Origin: JAZMZS01 sp045580775
GTDB taxonomy: Bacteria > Bacillota > Clostridia > Oscillospirales > CAG-272
DNA: 21,244 bases
NCBI GenBank assembly: GCA_045580775.1
Contig: JAZNOK010000155.1
Location: 1 to 21,244, forward strand
Direction of reading: 5' to 3'
Shown here: positions 9,072 to 16,040 of the stretch, piece after piece
Layout of the letters: the number at the start of each line of letters is the position of its first letter
How positions within the stretch are numbered: position 1 is the first letter of the stretch
Translations under genes and position numbers: made by a program
The notes under the pieces: model-generated
What the model was told of the DNA's origin: nothing
The model's database searches: none
What the model saw: the letters and a program-made list of their open reading frames with translations, nothing else

Positions 9072-9113
9072 TATGAGCCGATGTATGCCCAGTTCATGGA
9101 AGAGAGGCTCATA
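9072..9113. promoter_or_regulatory. Inverted repeat between divergent promoters
   Basis: TATGAGCC (9072-9079) pairs with GGCTCATA (9106-9113) around a 26-base loop. It lies between the two predicted transcription starts, so both leaders could carry the hairpin. It could equally be an operator; nothing in sequence decides. Confidence 0.4.
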
Positions 9114-9119
9114 TACTGT

Positions 9120-9148
9120 ATTCTATCACAACAGTAATGATTTGTCAA
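9120..9148 (-). promoter_or_regulatory. sigma-A promoter of trmB-rluA
   Basis: On the minus strand, a perfect -35 TTGACA (9148-9143) is followed 17 bases later by TAGAAT (9125-9120). The start should be near 9112, giving a leader of about 75 bases ahead of trmB. Confidence 0.75.
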
Positions 9149-9179
9149 AGTTTTTTAGATTTAATGTTTGGAGGCAAGC

Positions 9180-10049
9180 ATGGATAAAAACGCATTTTTG
9201 AGAGAGCTTGCTCTCGTCCTGAGGCAAAGAGGCCTGAGTGAGGATGATATTCGAGTCAGAATTGACAAGATATCTTTGTTCATAGACGGGCTTAGTGCTG
9301 AGGAGCGTAATGCCGTCATCGGAGGAAACCCGAATGTAGCGGCTATCGCGGACAGACTGTTTCTGAAGGAAAACTCCTCGCAAAAGCAGAGCGGTGCTGA
9401 GGAGGTTCGTGAGCGTCAGAGCAAACCTGCACAGAAAAAGGACGATTTCAAGATAACAAGCGAGTATAAAAAGAGTGCTCTTGCAGCGGAGAAGAGCGAG
9501 CTCGGCTCGGCTGCAAAGAATGTTGCTGAGATCAGACGCAGAGATGAGGAAAAGCTAAAGGCACTGAAGGACGAAGCACAAAAGCCGAGAAAAAAGGCAG
9601 GACATCACACTACCCTTGCTCAGCGTTTTGAATCTGAGCGTAAGTTCTGGGTGATATTCTTCTGCTGTATACCGGTGCTTTTTGTACTGCTCGGTGCTAT
9701 ATTGAGCGTGTTTGCATTGATCTTTTTCGGTCTGATCGGACTGATATTGCTTCTTGTCGGAGCACTTGCGGTAGCTGTCGGTATAGGCAGTGCCGTGTCC
9801 CTTGTCGGTATTATATACGGAATAGTGCAGTTTTTCTCTGCGGGTGCGATCACAGCCGTTGCCCTTTATGAGGCAGGTATGGGTGTGTTTACGGCAGGTA
9901 TAACAATGCTTGTCGGTGTGCTTATATACAATGCCGCTATACGCTTTGTACCATGGATAATGAAAAAGCTCCGTGTGTTCCTTCGTTTTGTTTTCAAGAA
10001 GCTCGGAGTGCTCGCTGAATATCTGAAAGGAGTGTGTGCTTCTATATGA
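9180..10049 (+). CDS. HAAS/DUF1700-like multi-pass membrane protein
   Basis: 289 residues, starting at ATG 9180 with GGAGG at 9170-9174; a TTG at 9168 is in frame but overlaps the ribosome site. The first 65 residues (FLRELALVLRQRGLSEDDI, ending NPNVAAIADRLF) resemble the HAAS signalling domain of DUF1700-type proteins. A charged, Lys/Glu-rich, probably coiled segment runs to about 150, then three or four membrane helices fill about 154-260, and a basic end follows. DUF1700 genes are commonly linked to PadR regulators and DUF4097 proteins; here the DUF4097-like partner is present with an ATGA overlap but no PadR gene is visible. Function unknown; membrane stress signalling is a guess. Confidence 0.6.
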   Translation: MDKNAFLRELALVLRQRGLSEDDIRVRIDKISLFIDGLSAEERNAVIGGNPNVAAIADRLFLKENSSQKQSGAEEVRERQSKPAQKKDDFKITSEYKKSALAAEKSELGSAAKNVAEIRRRDEEKLKALKDEAQKPRKKAGHHTTLAQRFESERKFWVIFFCCIPVLFVLLGAILSVFALIFFGLIGLILLLVGALAVAVGIGSAVSLVGIIYGIVQFFSAGAITAVALYEAGMGVFTAGITMLVGVLIYNAAIRFVPWIMKKLRVFLRFVFKKLGVLAEYLKGVCASI

Positions 10050-10969
10050 AACCGACTTCTATTATATATCTTGTGCTCTCCCTCATACTCATAGCTACGG
10101 GCTATGTGAGCATGGAGATGGCACAGACCCTGGCACAGACCGAGGGAACCAGTCTTTTCTCGGATGTTACGGATGAGGACGGAAACCGCATCAGCACGGT
10201 ATATTTCAACTCAGCCGAATATGACAAGATCGAGGTAAATATCTCGAACGCCACAGTATATCTGTGCGTAGGAGATGAGGAAAAGGTCGTATTCAAAAAC
10301 TACACAGAAGGCAGCTACACAGGCATGGAGAGCGGGGTCGCTTATGTAATCAGTGATAATATGAGTGCAATAGATATGATCACCTCAGGAAACTTCAACC
10401 TGTCATTTAAGGGTCTGCGTCACTATTGGCATGACAGAGACATTCTTTCAAGAGAGAAGGAGGTATACGTCTATACTACCTCTAATACTGACCTCAACAG
10501 CATTGATCTGCGGCTGCTTGAAGGAACGATAAATATTTCTGATTACAAGGCATCGTTTGACGTCATGGGGTATGTAGAGAAGGGCGAGATCAATCTCACA
10601 GGTTCTCAGGCGAACTCTTTCAACTTTACCGGAGAGTCGTGTATCCTCAATGCCCAGACCTCGTCCGCACCGCGTTTTCATACCGATATCACAGGCGGAA
10701 AGATCACAATGCAAAGCTGTGAGATCGCCGCTTTGACCCAGCTCAACATCAAGGAAACCGGCGAGGTGTCGGTGGAGCTTTCTGGAGCGGGTGCAGAGTA
10801 CAACATTACCGCTTACGCATCCAAGAGCGTTACATATAACGGAAAGAACGTGGGAACACAGTACCCTCCGGAGGGGGATGCACTTGTAGGCGACGGTACG
10901 GATAATACGGGAACCAAGACCCTTGACATCAATGTAGTCAGCGGAACAGTCAATATCAAAACAAAGTAA
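10046..10969 (+). CDS. DUF4097-like secreted or membrane-anchored beta protein
   Basis: 307 residues. I start at ATG 10046, overlapping the upstream stop by ATGA, with AAAGGAG at about 10026-10032. Residues 4-24 form a signal anchor. The rest is a beta-rich series resembling DUF4097 / putative adhesin-head repeats: IEVNISNATVYLCVGD, IDLRLLEGTINISDYKASF, GEINLTGSQANSFNF, GKITMQSCEIAAL. Such proteins follow HAAS-domain membrane proteins in many Firmicutes. There are no catalytic motifs that I recognise. The gene is translationally coupled to its upstream neighbour, and the VanY-like gene follows after 50 bases, suggesting one envelope-related operon. DUF4097 assignment is by repeat pattern, not by a search. 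Confidence 0.6.
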   Translation: MKPTSIIYLVLSLILIATGYVSMEMAQTLAQTEGTSLFSDVTDEDGNRISTVYFNSAEYDKIEVNISNATVYLCVGDEEKVVFKNYTEGSYTGMESGVAYVISDNMSAIDMITSGNFNLSFKGLRHYWHDRDILSREKEVYVYTTSNTDLNSIDLRLLEGTINISDYKASFDVMGYVEKGEINLTGSQANSFNFTGESCILNAQTSSAPRFHTDITGGKITMQSCEIAALTQLNIKETGEVSVELSGAGAEYNITAYASKSVTYNGKNVGTQYPPEGDALVGDGTDNTGTKTLDINVVSGTVNIKTK

Positions 10970-11019
10970 GAAAAACACCACCCACTATTACGCAAATACA
11001 TTGAGCGAGGAGCGAAATA

Positions 11020-12192
11020 ATGGATAACAATAACGATAACAAGCAAAAAAGCATAGAAGAGCTGTTTTGCGAGATGTATGAGGATGCTGACGATAGCTAC
11101 AGCTACGAGAAACAGAGAAAAAGCTACGATCGCTCCAATAATACAAGAATACAGAAATACAAAAGAAACAAAACAAAAAAGACAGTTCTGATGGTGATGC
11201 TGATAGTAGTGATCGCGGCATTATGGTTAGTATCGGCATTTGCCATCGTGAGACATGTATGGGGCACGGAAACTCCAATAGATACCGGAGAGGTACAGAA
11301 CACAGATACCCCCGAGTCCTCAGAGCAGGACACCCTGCCGCCGGAGGACACTCAGCCTTCTGCACCGGCTTCCGGATATATTTCACTGACAATGGGACGT
11401 GACGCATACAAGGCAGGAGAGCTGATACTTATCAACTCCACCTACAAGTATGACTTCACCGCGGATAAATATCTTACAAAAGAGCTGGTTGGGGCTTTGA
11501 CATATTCAAACGGATCCTTCTCGGTGTCGTACGGAACAGAACAGCTCAGAATAGACACAGTCAATGCTCTCAATGAGATGTGCAGTGCTTTCCAGACAGA
11601 GACAGGACTCACAGGATACTCTCTGCGTCCTGACTACGGTTATTGCACTCCGTCCCAACAGCAAAAGTGGTATGATGCAACTCTCATAAAACACCCGGGA
11701 GAGGCGGACGCTTTTGAGTTCAGAGGCGGAGAGAGTGAGCATGAGACCGGACGCGGTTTTGATCTGAAGGTAGAACTAAACGGCGAAGCTGTCAATATCA
11801 GAAACGCCCCCGAGCAGTATTTGTGGATATATGACAATTGCTATAAGTACGGTATCATATACCGTTATCCCTCTGACAAGAGTGAGATAACAAATGTCAA
11901 CCTGTCGGCAAAGTCTACCCACGCAGACCACTTCAGATATGTAGGACGCGGAGCTGCTGCGGCTATGCAGGCAAACGGATGGTGCCTCGAGCAGTTTATA
12001 TCCGCTATCAAGGACTATGCATACAATACAGATCATCTCAAGGTTGAAGGAGCCGACGGAACGAAATATGAGCTGTATTACTACCCGGCTGCGGAAAACG
12101 CAGAAACATCGGTTCAGATCCCGAGCAATACAGAATATACGATATCGGGAAATAACATTGACGGATATATCGTCACACTTACAATGAAGTAA
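11020..12192 (+). CDS. VanY-like D-alanyl-D-alanine carboxypeptidase (peptidase M15)
   Basis: 390 residues, starting at ATG 11020 with GAGGAG at 11007-11012. A polar, Tyr-rich cytoplasmic segment, one membrane helix (about 48-72) and a Thr/Glu/Pro linker precede the peptidase domain (about 170-345). The metal-site motif SEHETGRGFD gives His241 and Asp248, and HADHFRYVG gives His304. Family members trim the terminal D-Ala from wall pentapeptides. Where most VanY-type enzymes read E-P-W-H, this one reads H-A-D-H, so the expected catalytic Glu is His301 by my alignment; this may mark a subgroup or impaired activity. Trp-Cys-Leu-Glu-Gln-Phe after the last motif resembles the usual LEE helix. The gene ends at a strong terminator. 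Confidence 0.82.
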   Translation: MDNNNDNKQKSIEELFCEMYEDADDSYSYEKQRKSYDRSNNTRIQKYKRNKTKKTVLMVMLIVVIAALWLVSAFAIVRHVWGTETPIDTGEVQNTDTPESSEQDTLPPEDTQPSAPASGYISLTMGRDAYKAGELILINSTYKYDFTADKYLTKELVGALTYSNGSFSVSYGTEQLRIDTVNALNEMCSAFQTETGLTGYSLRPDYGYCTPSQQQKWYDATLIKHPGEADAFEFRGGESEHETGRGFDLKVELNGEAVNIRNAPEQYLWIYDNCYKYGIIYRYPSDKSEITNVNLSAKSTHADHFRYVGRGAAAAMQANGWCLEQFISAIKDYAYNTDHLKVEGADGTKYELYYYPAAENAETSVQIPSNTEYTISGNNIDGYIVTLTMK

Positions 12193-12223
12193 GAAAACCG
12201 ATGGTCTAAGCCAGACAGAATAT

Positions 12224-12259
12224 AAAATAGTGCAGTCGAATGCTGACTGCACTATTTTT
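12224..12259 (+). terminator. Intrinsic terminator after the VanY-like gene
   Basis: AAAATAGTGCAGTC (12224-12237) pairs perfectly with GACTGCACTATTTT (12245-12258) around a 7-base loop and ends in a U run. It lies 31 bases past the stop. The A-rich left arm gives a U run on the other strand too, so it could also stop transcription from the minus side. Confidence 0.85.
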
Positions 12260-12318
12260 GTCGAATGGATAACTGTTATTTTCGTTTTTGCTGTGTCACC
12301 CTAAAAAACAAGTAGTAT

Positions 12319-12520
12319 ATGCGTGAGGACGCAACGAAAAATCCGTTTCCTCTCTGTAGGAAACTGCAATGTTTCATTCCGACTGTCATCCTCGAGCGAA
12401 GCCGTAGGCGTAGCGAAGGATCAGGTCGGAGCACGAAGTATGGATTTATGAGCGTAGCGATTGCCTTTCGCATCACAAGGACACTACAAAAAAACGTGTT
12501 CGCACTTCGGACTGCGGGGT
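12319..12520. repeat. Structured noncoding stretch, suspected dispersed repeat
   Basis: Between the terminator and GHL10 lies about 260 bases with no convincing gene. It holds several inverted repeats: GCGT/ACGC (12321-12332), GTTTCC/GGAAAC (12345-12364) and TCCGAC...GTCGGA (12378-12430) enclosing CATCCTCGAGCGAAG and GCGTAGCGAAGGATC. The core resembles the TCATCCTGAGCGAAGCGAAGGATC intergenic repeats I know from many genomes. A 67-codon open frame here has no ribosome site and low-complexity Arg-rich product. Confidence 0.5.
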
Positions 12521-12523
12521 AAT

Positions 12524-13825
12524 TTACGAAAAGATCTTTTGTACCTCTGCCCCCACCGACAGGGATGGGTCTGTGAGAGATGCATAACCGTACAGTGCTA
12601 TGCCTGAGCAGCCCCGGAGAGTCCTTACATATTCCGCTTGACGTGTGATCTCACCTTCGGAGTACACTCCTTGTGAATAACGGTACGGAGCAAGACAAGG
12701 GATAAAGAGTGCGGAGGTGGCACTGAGTTTTTCACTCCACCAGTCTGCAAGAGTAATGAAGTCCCCTTTGCTGTCATTAATTCCCCAGTACAGCTGAGGA
12801 GCTATGTAATCGACCCAACCCTCTCTTGCAAAAGACAGCGAGTCGCAATAGATGTCATAATAGGACTCAAGGCCGCCAGTCCCGGCTCCACCCTCGAATG
12901 GGGCATTTTTCCATATCCCGAAGGGAGAGATGCCGAACATGCAATCCGGGTCAGCCTTTTTCACAGCAATACTGCACACCCTGACCAGAGTTCTAACGCT
13001 TTCACGCCGAAAGTCTCCGAGCGAAGACGAGCCTCCGTATTTTGAATATGTCAGTGAATCGTCAAAGGCGGCAGGAGTGCCGTCTGCGTTTTGCACAGGG
13101 TAAGGGTAAAAATAGTCGTCAAATACCACCCCGTCGATATCATAGTCGGATACAAGCTCCCCCACTCCCCTTGCTATAAGATTTCGTACCTCCGGCAATC
13201 CAAGGTCGTAATACAGTGCTCCGTCGGCATACCCCACGGTCCACTCCGGATGGATCTTTGCATATTCATCATCGCACAGCAGATCTCTGACAGCTACATC
13301 GGCAGTCCCTGTAAGAACTCTCACGGGGTTTACCCATGCATGTACGGATATTCCCATCGAGTGTGCTTTTTGCACCATATACTCCAGAGAATCAAATCCC
13401 CTGTCTGCCGCGACACCTCTCTCGCCGCTGACGTAAGCACTGTATGGGAAAAAACCGCTGTTGTACAGAGCATCTCCACAGGGTCTGACTTGAAAGAACA
13501 CGGTGTTTGCTTTGAGCCGAGCGACGTTTTCCAGTATACTGTCTATCTCCGCAGCAAGCTCGTGTGAGCTGAGGCCTGGGCGTGAAGGGTAGTTTATGTT
13601 TGATACTGTAGCTATCCATACGCACTTCATCACGCTATCCGTGCTTGAGAGCAGATGGATATCTCCGAAGTTTTCGTGTGGCTTTTGTGTTGTGTCGGTT
13701 GGCTTTTTTTCTGCGTCAGGTTTTATCAGGGAGTAGAGCCCGCAGAAAATCAGGGTCAGGGTGATTATGTAGGATACTGTTAGTGTGAGTATGTGCACTC
13801 CGCGGCGTCCGATCATTTTTTTCAT
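12524..13825 (-). CDS. GHL10-family (DUF187) secreted glycosidase
   Basis: 433 residues of the glycosyl-hydrolase-like 10 family (PF02638), relatives of Bacillus YngK, thought to act on cell-envelope or extracellular glycans. I start at ATG 13825, with AAAGGA about 9 bases upstream; earlier in-frame ATGs would add a hydrophobic stretch from the promoter region. One membrane helix spans about 10-33, then a Lys/Thr/Pro linker. The family signatures are present: CVWIATVSNINYP, TVFFQVRPCGDALY, SVHAWVNPVRVL and DGVVFDDYFYPYP with Asp236 and Asp237. YIAPQLYWGI and the end ALYGYASL fit the rest of the barrel. Divergent from rnhA with 111 bases between starts. Substrate not determinable from sequence. 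Confidence 0.88.
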   Translation of the reverse strand: MKKMIGRRGVHILTLTVSYIITLTLIFCGLYSLIKPDAEKKPTDTTQKPHENFGDIHLLSSTDSVMKCVWIATVSNINYPSRPGLSSHELAAEIDSILENVARLKANTVFFQVRPCGDALYNSGFFPYSAYVSGERGVAADRGFDSLEYMVQKAHSMGISVHAWVNPVRVLTGTADVAVRDLLCDDEYAKIHPEWTVGYADGALYYDLGLPEVRNLIARGVGELVSDYDIDGVVFDDYFYPYPVQNADGTPAAFDDSLTYSKYGGSSSLGDFRRESVRTLVRVCSIAVKKADPDCMFGISPFGIWKNAPFEGGAGTGGLESYYDIYCDSLSFAREGWVDYIAPQLYWGINDSKGDFITLADWWSEKLSATSALFIPCLAPYRYSQGVYSEGEITRQAEYVRTLRGCSGIALYGYASLTDPSLSVGAEVQKIFS

Positions 13826-13864
13826 TTTCAGTTTCCTTTCCTGCATTAAAAAAATGCATTTCTC

Positions 13865-13893
13865 TTGCACAAAATATATATGTATGATAAAAT
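13865..13893 (+). promoter_or_regulatory. sigma-A promoter of rnhA
   Basis: TTGCAC (13865-13870) and TAAAAT (13888-13893) are separated by 17 bases. The start should be near 13900, about 37 bases before the rnhA ATG. Confidence 0.65.
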
Positions 13894-13936
13894 AAGAGTA
13901 AAGAGAAAAAGCAAGAAAAACGGAAAAAGGCAAAAA

Positions 13937-14374
13937 ATGAAAAAAGTAAACATATACACAGACGGTGCATGCAAGGGAAACCCCGGTCCCGGCGGCTGGG
14001 GGGCGGTGCTTGTTTATAAAGGAACAGAAAAGGAAATGTCGGGAGGGGAAGGGTCCACTACCAACAACCGCATGGAGCTGACTGCAGTCATAAGAGCATT
14101 GTCGGCACTCAAGGAGCCGTGCGAGGTAGAGCTGTGCTCAGACTCAAAGTACGTGCTGGATGCTCTTACACGCGGCTGGGCTGTCAGCTGGAGAAACAAC
14201 GGCTGGAAGAAAGCCGACAAAAAACCGGCACTTAATTCCGATCTGTGGGAGATACTGCTGGAACTTGTAGAAAAACATTCAATGACCTATGTTTGGGTAA
14301 AGGGACACGAGGGTCATCACTATAACGAACGCTGCGACGCAATGGCAGTAGCCGCCGCGGAAAAATTCAAATGA
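13937..14374 (+). CDS. rnhA: Ribonuclease HI
   Basis: 145 residues that cut the RNA strand of RNA-DNA hybrids, removing primers and R-loops. All catalytic residues match the Escherichia coli enzyme almost position for position: Asp9 (YTDGACKGNPGPGGWG), Glu47 (TTNNRMELTAV), Asp69 (LCSDSKYV), His124 (VKGHEGH) and Asp134 (NERCDAMA). The handle-region basic patch (NNGWKKADKKP) is also present, which marks type 1. I start at ATG 13937 because the family begins with this K-x-V-x-I-Y-T-D; the AAAAAGG before it is a weak ribosome site and the longer frame back to 13865 would start inside the promoter. Transcribed alone, ending at 14456-14494. Confidence 0.95.
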   Translation: MKKVNIYTDGACKGNPGPGGWGAVLVYKGTEKEMSGGEGSTTNNRMELTAVIRALSALKEPCEVELCSDSKYVLDALTRGWAVSWRNNGWKKADKKPALNSDLWEILLELVEKHSMTYVWVKGHEGHHYNERCDAMAVAAAEKFK

Positions 14375-14455
14375 AACTGTTTTTTTGATATGCCGATATT
14401 CTATGTAGGTTAATAAGTTTACGGATTTGATCCTTGCGTTATGATATAAAAAATC

Positions 14456-14494
14456 GGAGAAGCATACATTTAGCGGTATGCTTCTCCCTTTTTT
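14456..14494. terminator. Bidirectional terminator between rnhA and the nuclease operon
   Basis: GGAGAAGCATAC (14456-14467) pairs perfectly with GTATGCTTCTCC (14476-14487), followed by CTTTTTT on plus. On minus the hairpin is followed by GATTTTTT. It lies 81 bases past rnhA and 95 bases past the nuclease gene, so it can serve both convergent genes. The rest of 14375-14589 shows no gene. Confidence 0.85.
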
Positions 14495-14589
14495 ATTGCA
14501 TAGGAAATTGCGTAATTGTGTCTCGTTGTTTTTTATGTTGATTTAAAGACAAAGAGAGGATGGTGCGGGCACTGTCTGCCGGAAAAAGG

Positions 14590-15633
14590 CTACGGATGGC
14601 AGTTTCCGCATGGGGAATAACCGTCAGAGATGAGAGCATCTCTTGTGCCTGAGTAGCTTTTCTTGTTTTCTTCTTTTATCTTTTTTACGGAAGTGCAATC
14701 GGGATAATGGAACTTCTTTGAGTTTGTGTTCAGCGTGTACATAATTGCAGGCTCGGTGGCAGCTTCGGTAATTGCCTCGGTTACAGAGGGGTTAGAGGTG
14801 CTTTGAAGTTTGCTTGTGCCGTCTGCGTAGTCTATCTCGACTCCGGGTTGAACATTATATGAGAATACACAAAAGCATATCCCCTCACCCTTGTCCTCGA
14901 CCGAGTATCCTTCCATTATCACTCCGCGAGCTACAAGCTCATCTCCGTCAAAGAGCGGTGTTACTCGGTAGAGTACATGGTTTCCCGTTTCTTTTATGTA
15001 GTCGGCTACCATGTTTTCAAAGGGTAGCATCCCCTCGATGTTCAGATATCTTGTACCGGTGATGAGGTTTTTTGTGTTTGCGTTTTCTCCGGTTAACTGC
15101 CATCCGATAAGATGACAGCGGTTATACAGGTATTTTCCGTCCACAAAGTCATACTTTATTGTTTGCCAACCTGACGGCTTGATGCTTCCTATAGAGCCTC
15201 TGTCCTCCGTCGGCATAAGATCACGCCCTATGCATGCTTGCACAGTTGTGCATCTGCCGAGGCTGTCGAGTTCTCCGTATTTTTCGTATGAAGTTGTGGT
15301 GTGCTCATCAGAAGAAAACAGCGGATCATTGTTAAAGAGTACAGTATATGCCTGCCCGGAAAACGCAGGAATGTCAGCGAGAGTCAACGAAGCCGGTTTT
15401 TCGGGTGCTTTCGCTGTCTCGGGTGCTTTTGTTGTCTCGGGTGCTTTTGTTGACTCGGGTGCTTTTTCTGTATCGGTATCGGTTGCTTGCGTTGTTTTTA
15501 TGATAGTATCGGTTACGGTGAGTGAGTCGTCGCTTGTGACAGATACTGTTGTGGTGCATCCTACAGAAAAAGATAAGAGGCATGCAGTACACAGCAGAAG
15601 TGTTATGATCTTAATAAAAGTCAGTTTCTTCAT
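14590..15633 (-). CDS. Secreted DNA/RNA non-specific endonuclease lipoprotein with zinc-ribbon-like C terminus
   Basis: 347 residues. I start at ATG 15633, which overlaps the upstream stop as ATGA; a TTG three codons earlier is possible. The N terminus has a hydrophobic run ending FSVGC, a plausible lipobox, then a Thr/Pro/Lys linker with KAPET repeats. Residues about 90-270 match EndA-type nucleases (PF13930): NRCHLIGWQLTGEN with His174 as the expected general base, then NTKNLITGTRYLNIEGMLPF and ADYIKETGNHVLYRVTP. The last 45 residues (HYPDC ... YSPCGNCHP) resemble an Ada-type metal-binding tail common on secreted clostridial proteins. Likely roles are extracellular nucleic-acid scavenging or DNA uptake. 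It is the last gene of the trmO operon, an unusual neighbour for an RNA-modification gene. Confidence 0.85.
   Translation of the reverse strand: MKKLTFIKIITLLLCTACLLSFSVGCTTTVSVTSDDSLTVTDTIIKTTQATDTDTEKAPESTKAPETTKAPETAKAPEKPASLTLADIPAFSGQAYTVLFNNDPLFSSDEHTTTSYEKYGELDSLGRCTTVQACIGRDLMPTEDRGSIGSIKPSGWQTIKYDFVDGKYLYNRCHLIGWQLTGENANTKNLITGTRYLNIEGMLPFENMVADYIKETGNHVLYRVTPLFDGDELVARGVIMEGYSVEDKGEGICFCVFSYNVQPGVEIDYADGTSKLQSTSNPSVTEAITEAATEPAIMYTLNTNSKKFHYPDCTSVKKIKEENKKSYSGTRDALISDGYSPCGNCHP
15401..15472 (-). repeat. Four 18-base tandem repeats encoding KAPE[ST]T/A linker
   Basis: Units at 15401, 15419, 15437 and 15455 share TCGGGTGCTTT and read on minus as six-residue KAPET-like repeats in the nuclease linker. 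The period keeps the frame; copy number may vary between strains. Confidence 0.75.
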
Positions 15634-16040
15634 TTTGTCCAAATTTCCTCGGTGATCTTGTCGTGGGAATTACCCGCAAATTCAAAGGTTGACAACAGCC
15701 GAAATCCTTTCTCTGAGGGGAGAAACGGAAGTTTTTTGTCTGATGGGTAGTTTCTGTTCCACTTGTAGAGAATGAGAGTATCGGCACTTTCTGCAAGCTC
15801 GCGTGCCGCCTCAAGCTCCACAAAGCATATCTCACGATCACCGCAAAGATTAAAAGTGTCAGTGACTGTTATTTTGTCTGAGCCGAGATCTTCAAAGAGT
15901 GTCAGAGAGTACTGCTGTATGTAAATTTTGTCATATTGCCCGAGTGATATGAGCCTTTGTGCCACGGCTTTGTCTCTGGATTGTCTGCGATTGTTGAAGC
16001 TGATGCCCATGTTATTGTCTGTGCAGACGCATATATTCAT
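15630..16040 (-). CDS. Conserved hypothetical protein, often labelled ribonuclease Z without cause
   Basis: 136 residues from ATG 16040 (MNICVCTDNN); GGAG lies 9 bases upstream, better than the ATG at 16049 whose ribosome site is only 2 bases away. The sequence shows FNNRRQSRDKAVAQRL, YNKIYI-like strands, LILYKWNRNYPSDKK and SHDKITEEIW. I recall this pattern from a small clostridial family that databases sometimes call ribonuclease Z, yet no metallo-beta-lactamase motif (HxHxDH) is present, so that name is not supported. It is cytoplasmic, has no membrane helix and its function is unknown. It overlaps the trmO 3' end by about 29 bases and the nuclease start by 4. Confidence 0.7.
   Translation of the reverse strand: MNICVCTDNNMGISFNNRRQSRDKAVAQRLISLGQYDKIYIQQYSLTLFEDLGSDKITVTDTFNLCGDREICFVELEAARELAESADTLILYKWNRNYPSDKKLPFLPSEKGFRLLSTFEFAGNSHDKITEEIWTK

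Noticed and set aside
12319..12522. A 67-codon plus-strand open frame in the hairpin-rich gap
   Set aside because: Arg/Ser-rich product with no recognisable domain and no ribosome site; the inverted repeats explain the sequence better.
12440..12523. Terminator for GHL10 using GTG-CGAA-CAC and the T run near 12490
   Set aside because: The stem is only three or four pairs, too weak to call; the hairpin at 12224-12259 is a stronger candidate for stopping this strand.
13091..13567. 158-codon plus-strand open frame opposite the GHL10 gene
   Set aside because: It is antisense to a clear family member and has no signature or ribosome site.
15401..15472. Short regular repeats that might be a CRISPR array
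   Set aside because: The units are contiguous, in frame and encode a linker; there are no unique spacers.
15179..15655. 158-codon plus-strand open frame opposite the nuclease gene
   Set aside because: Its Val/Ser/Gly-rich repeats come from the KAPET repeats read backwards.
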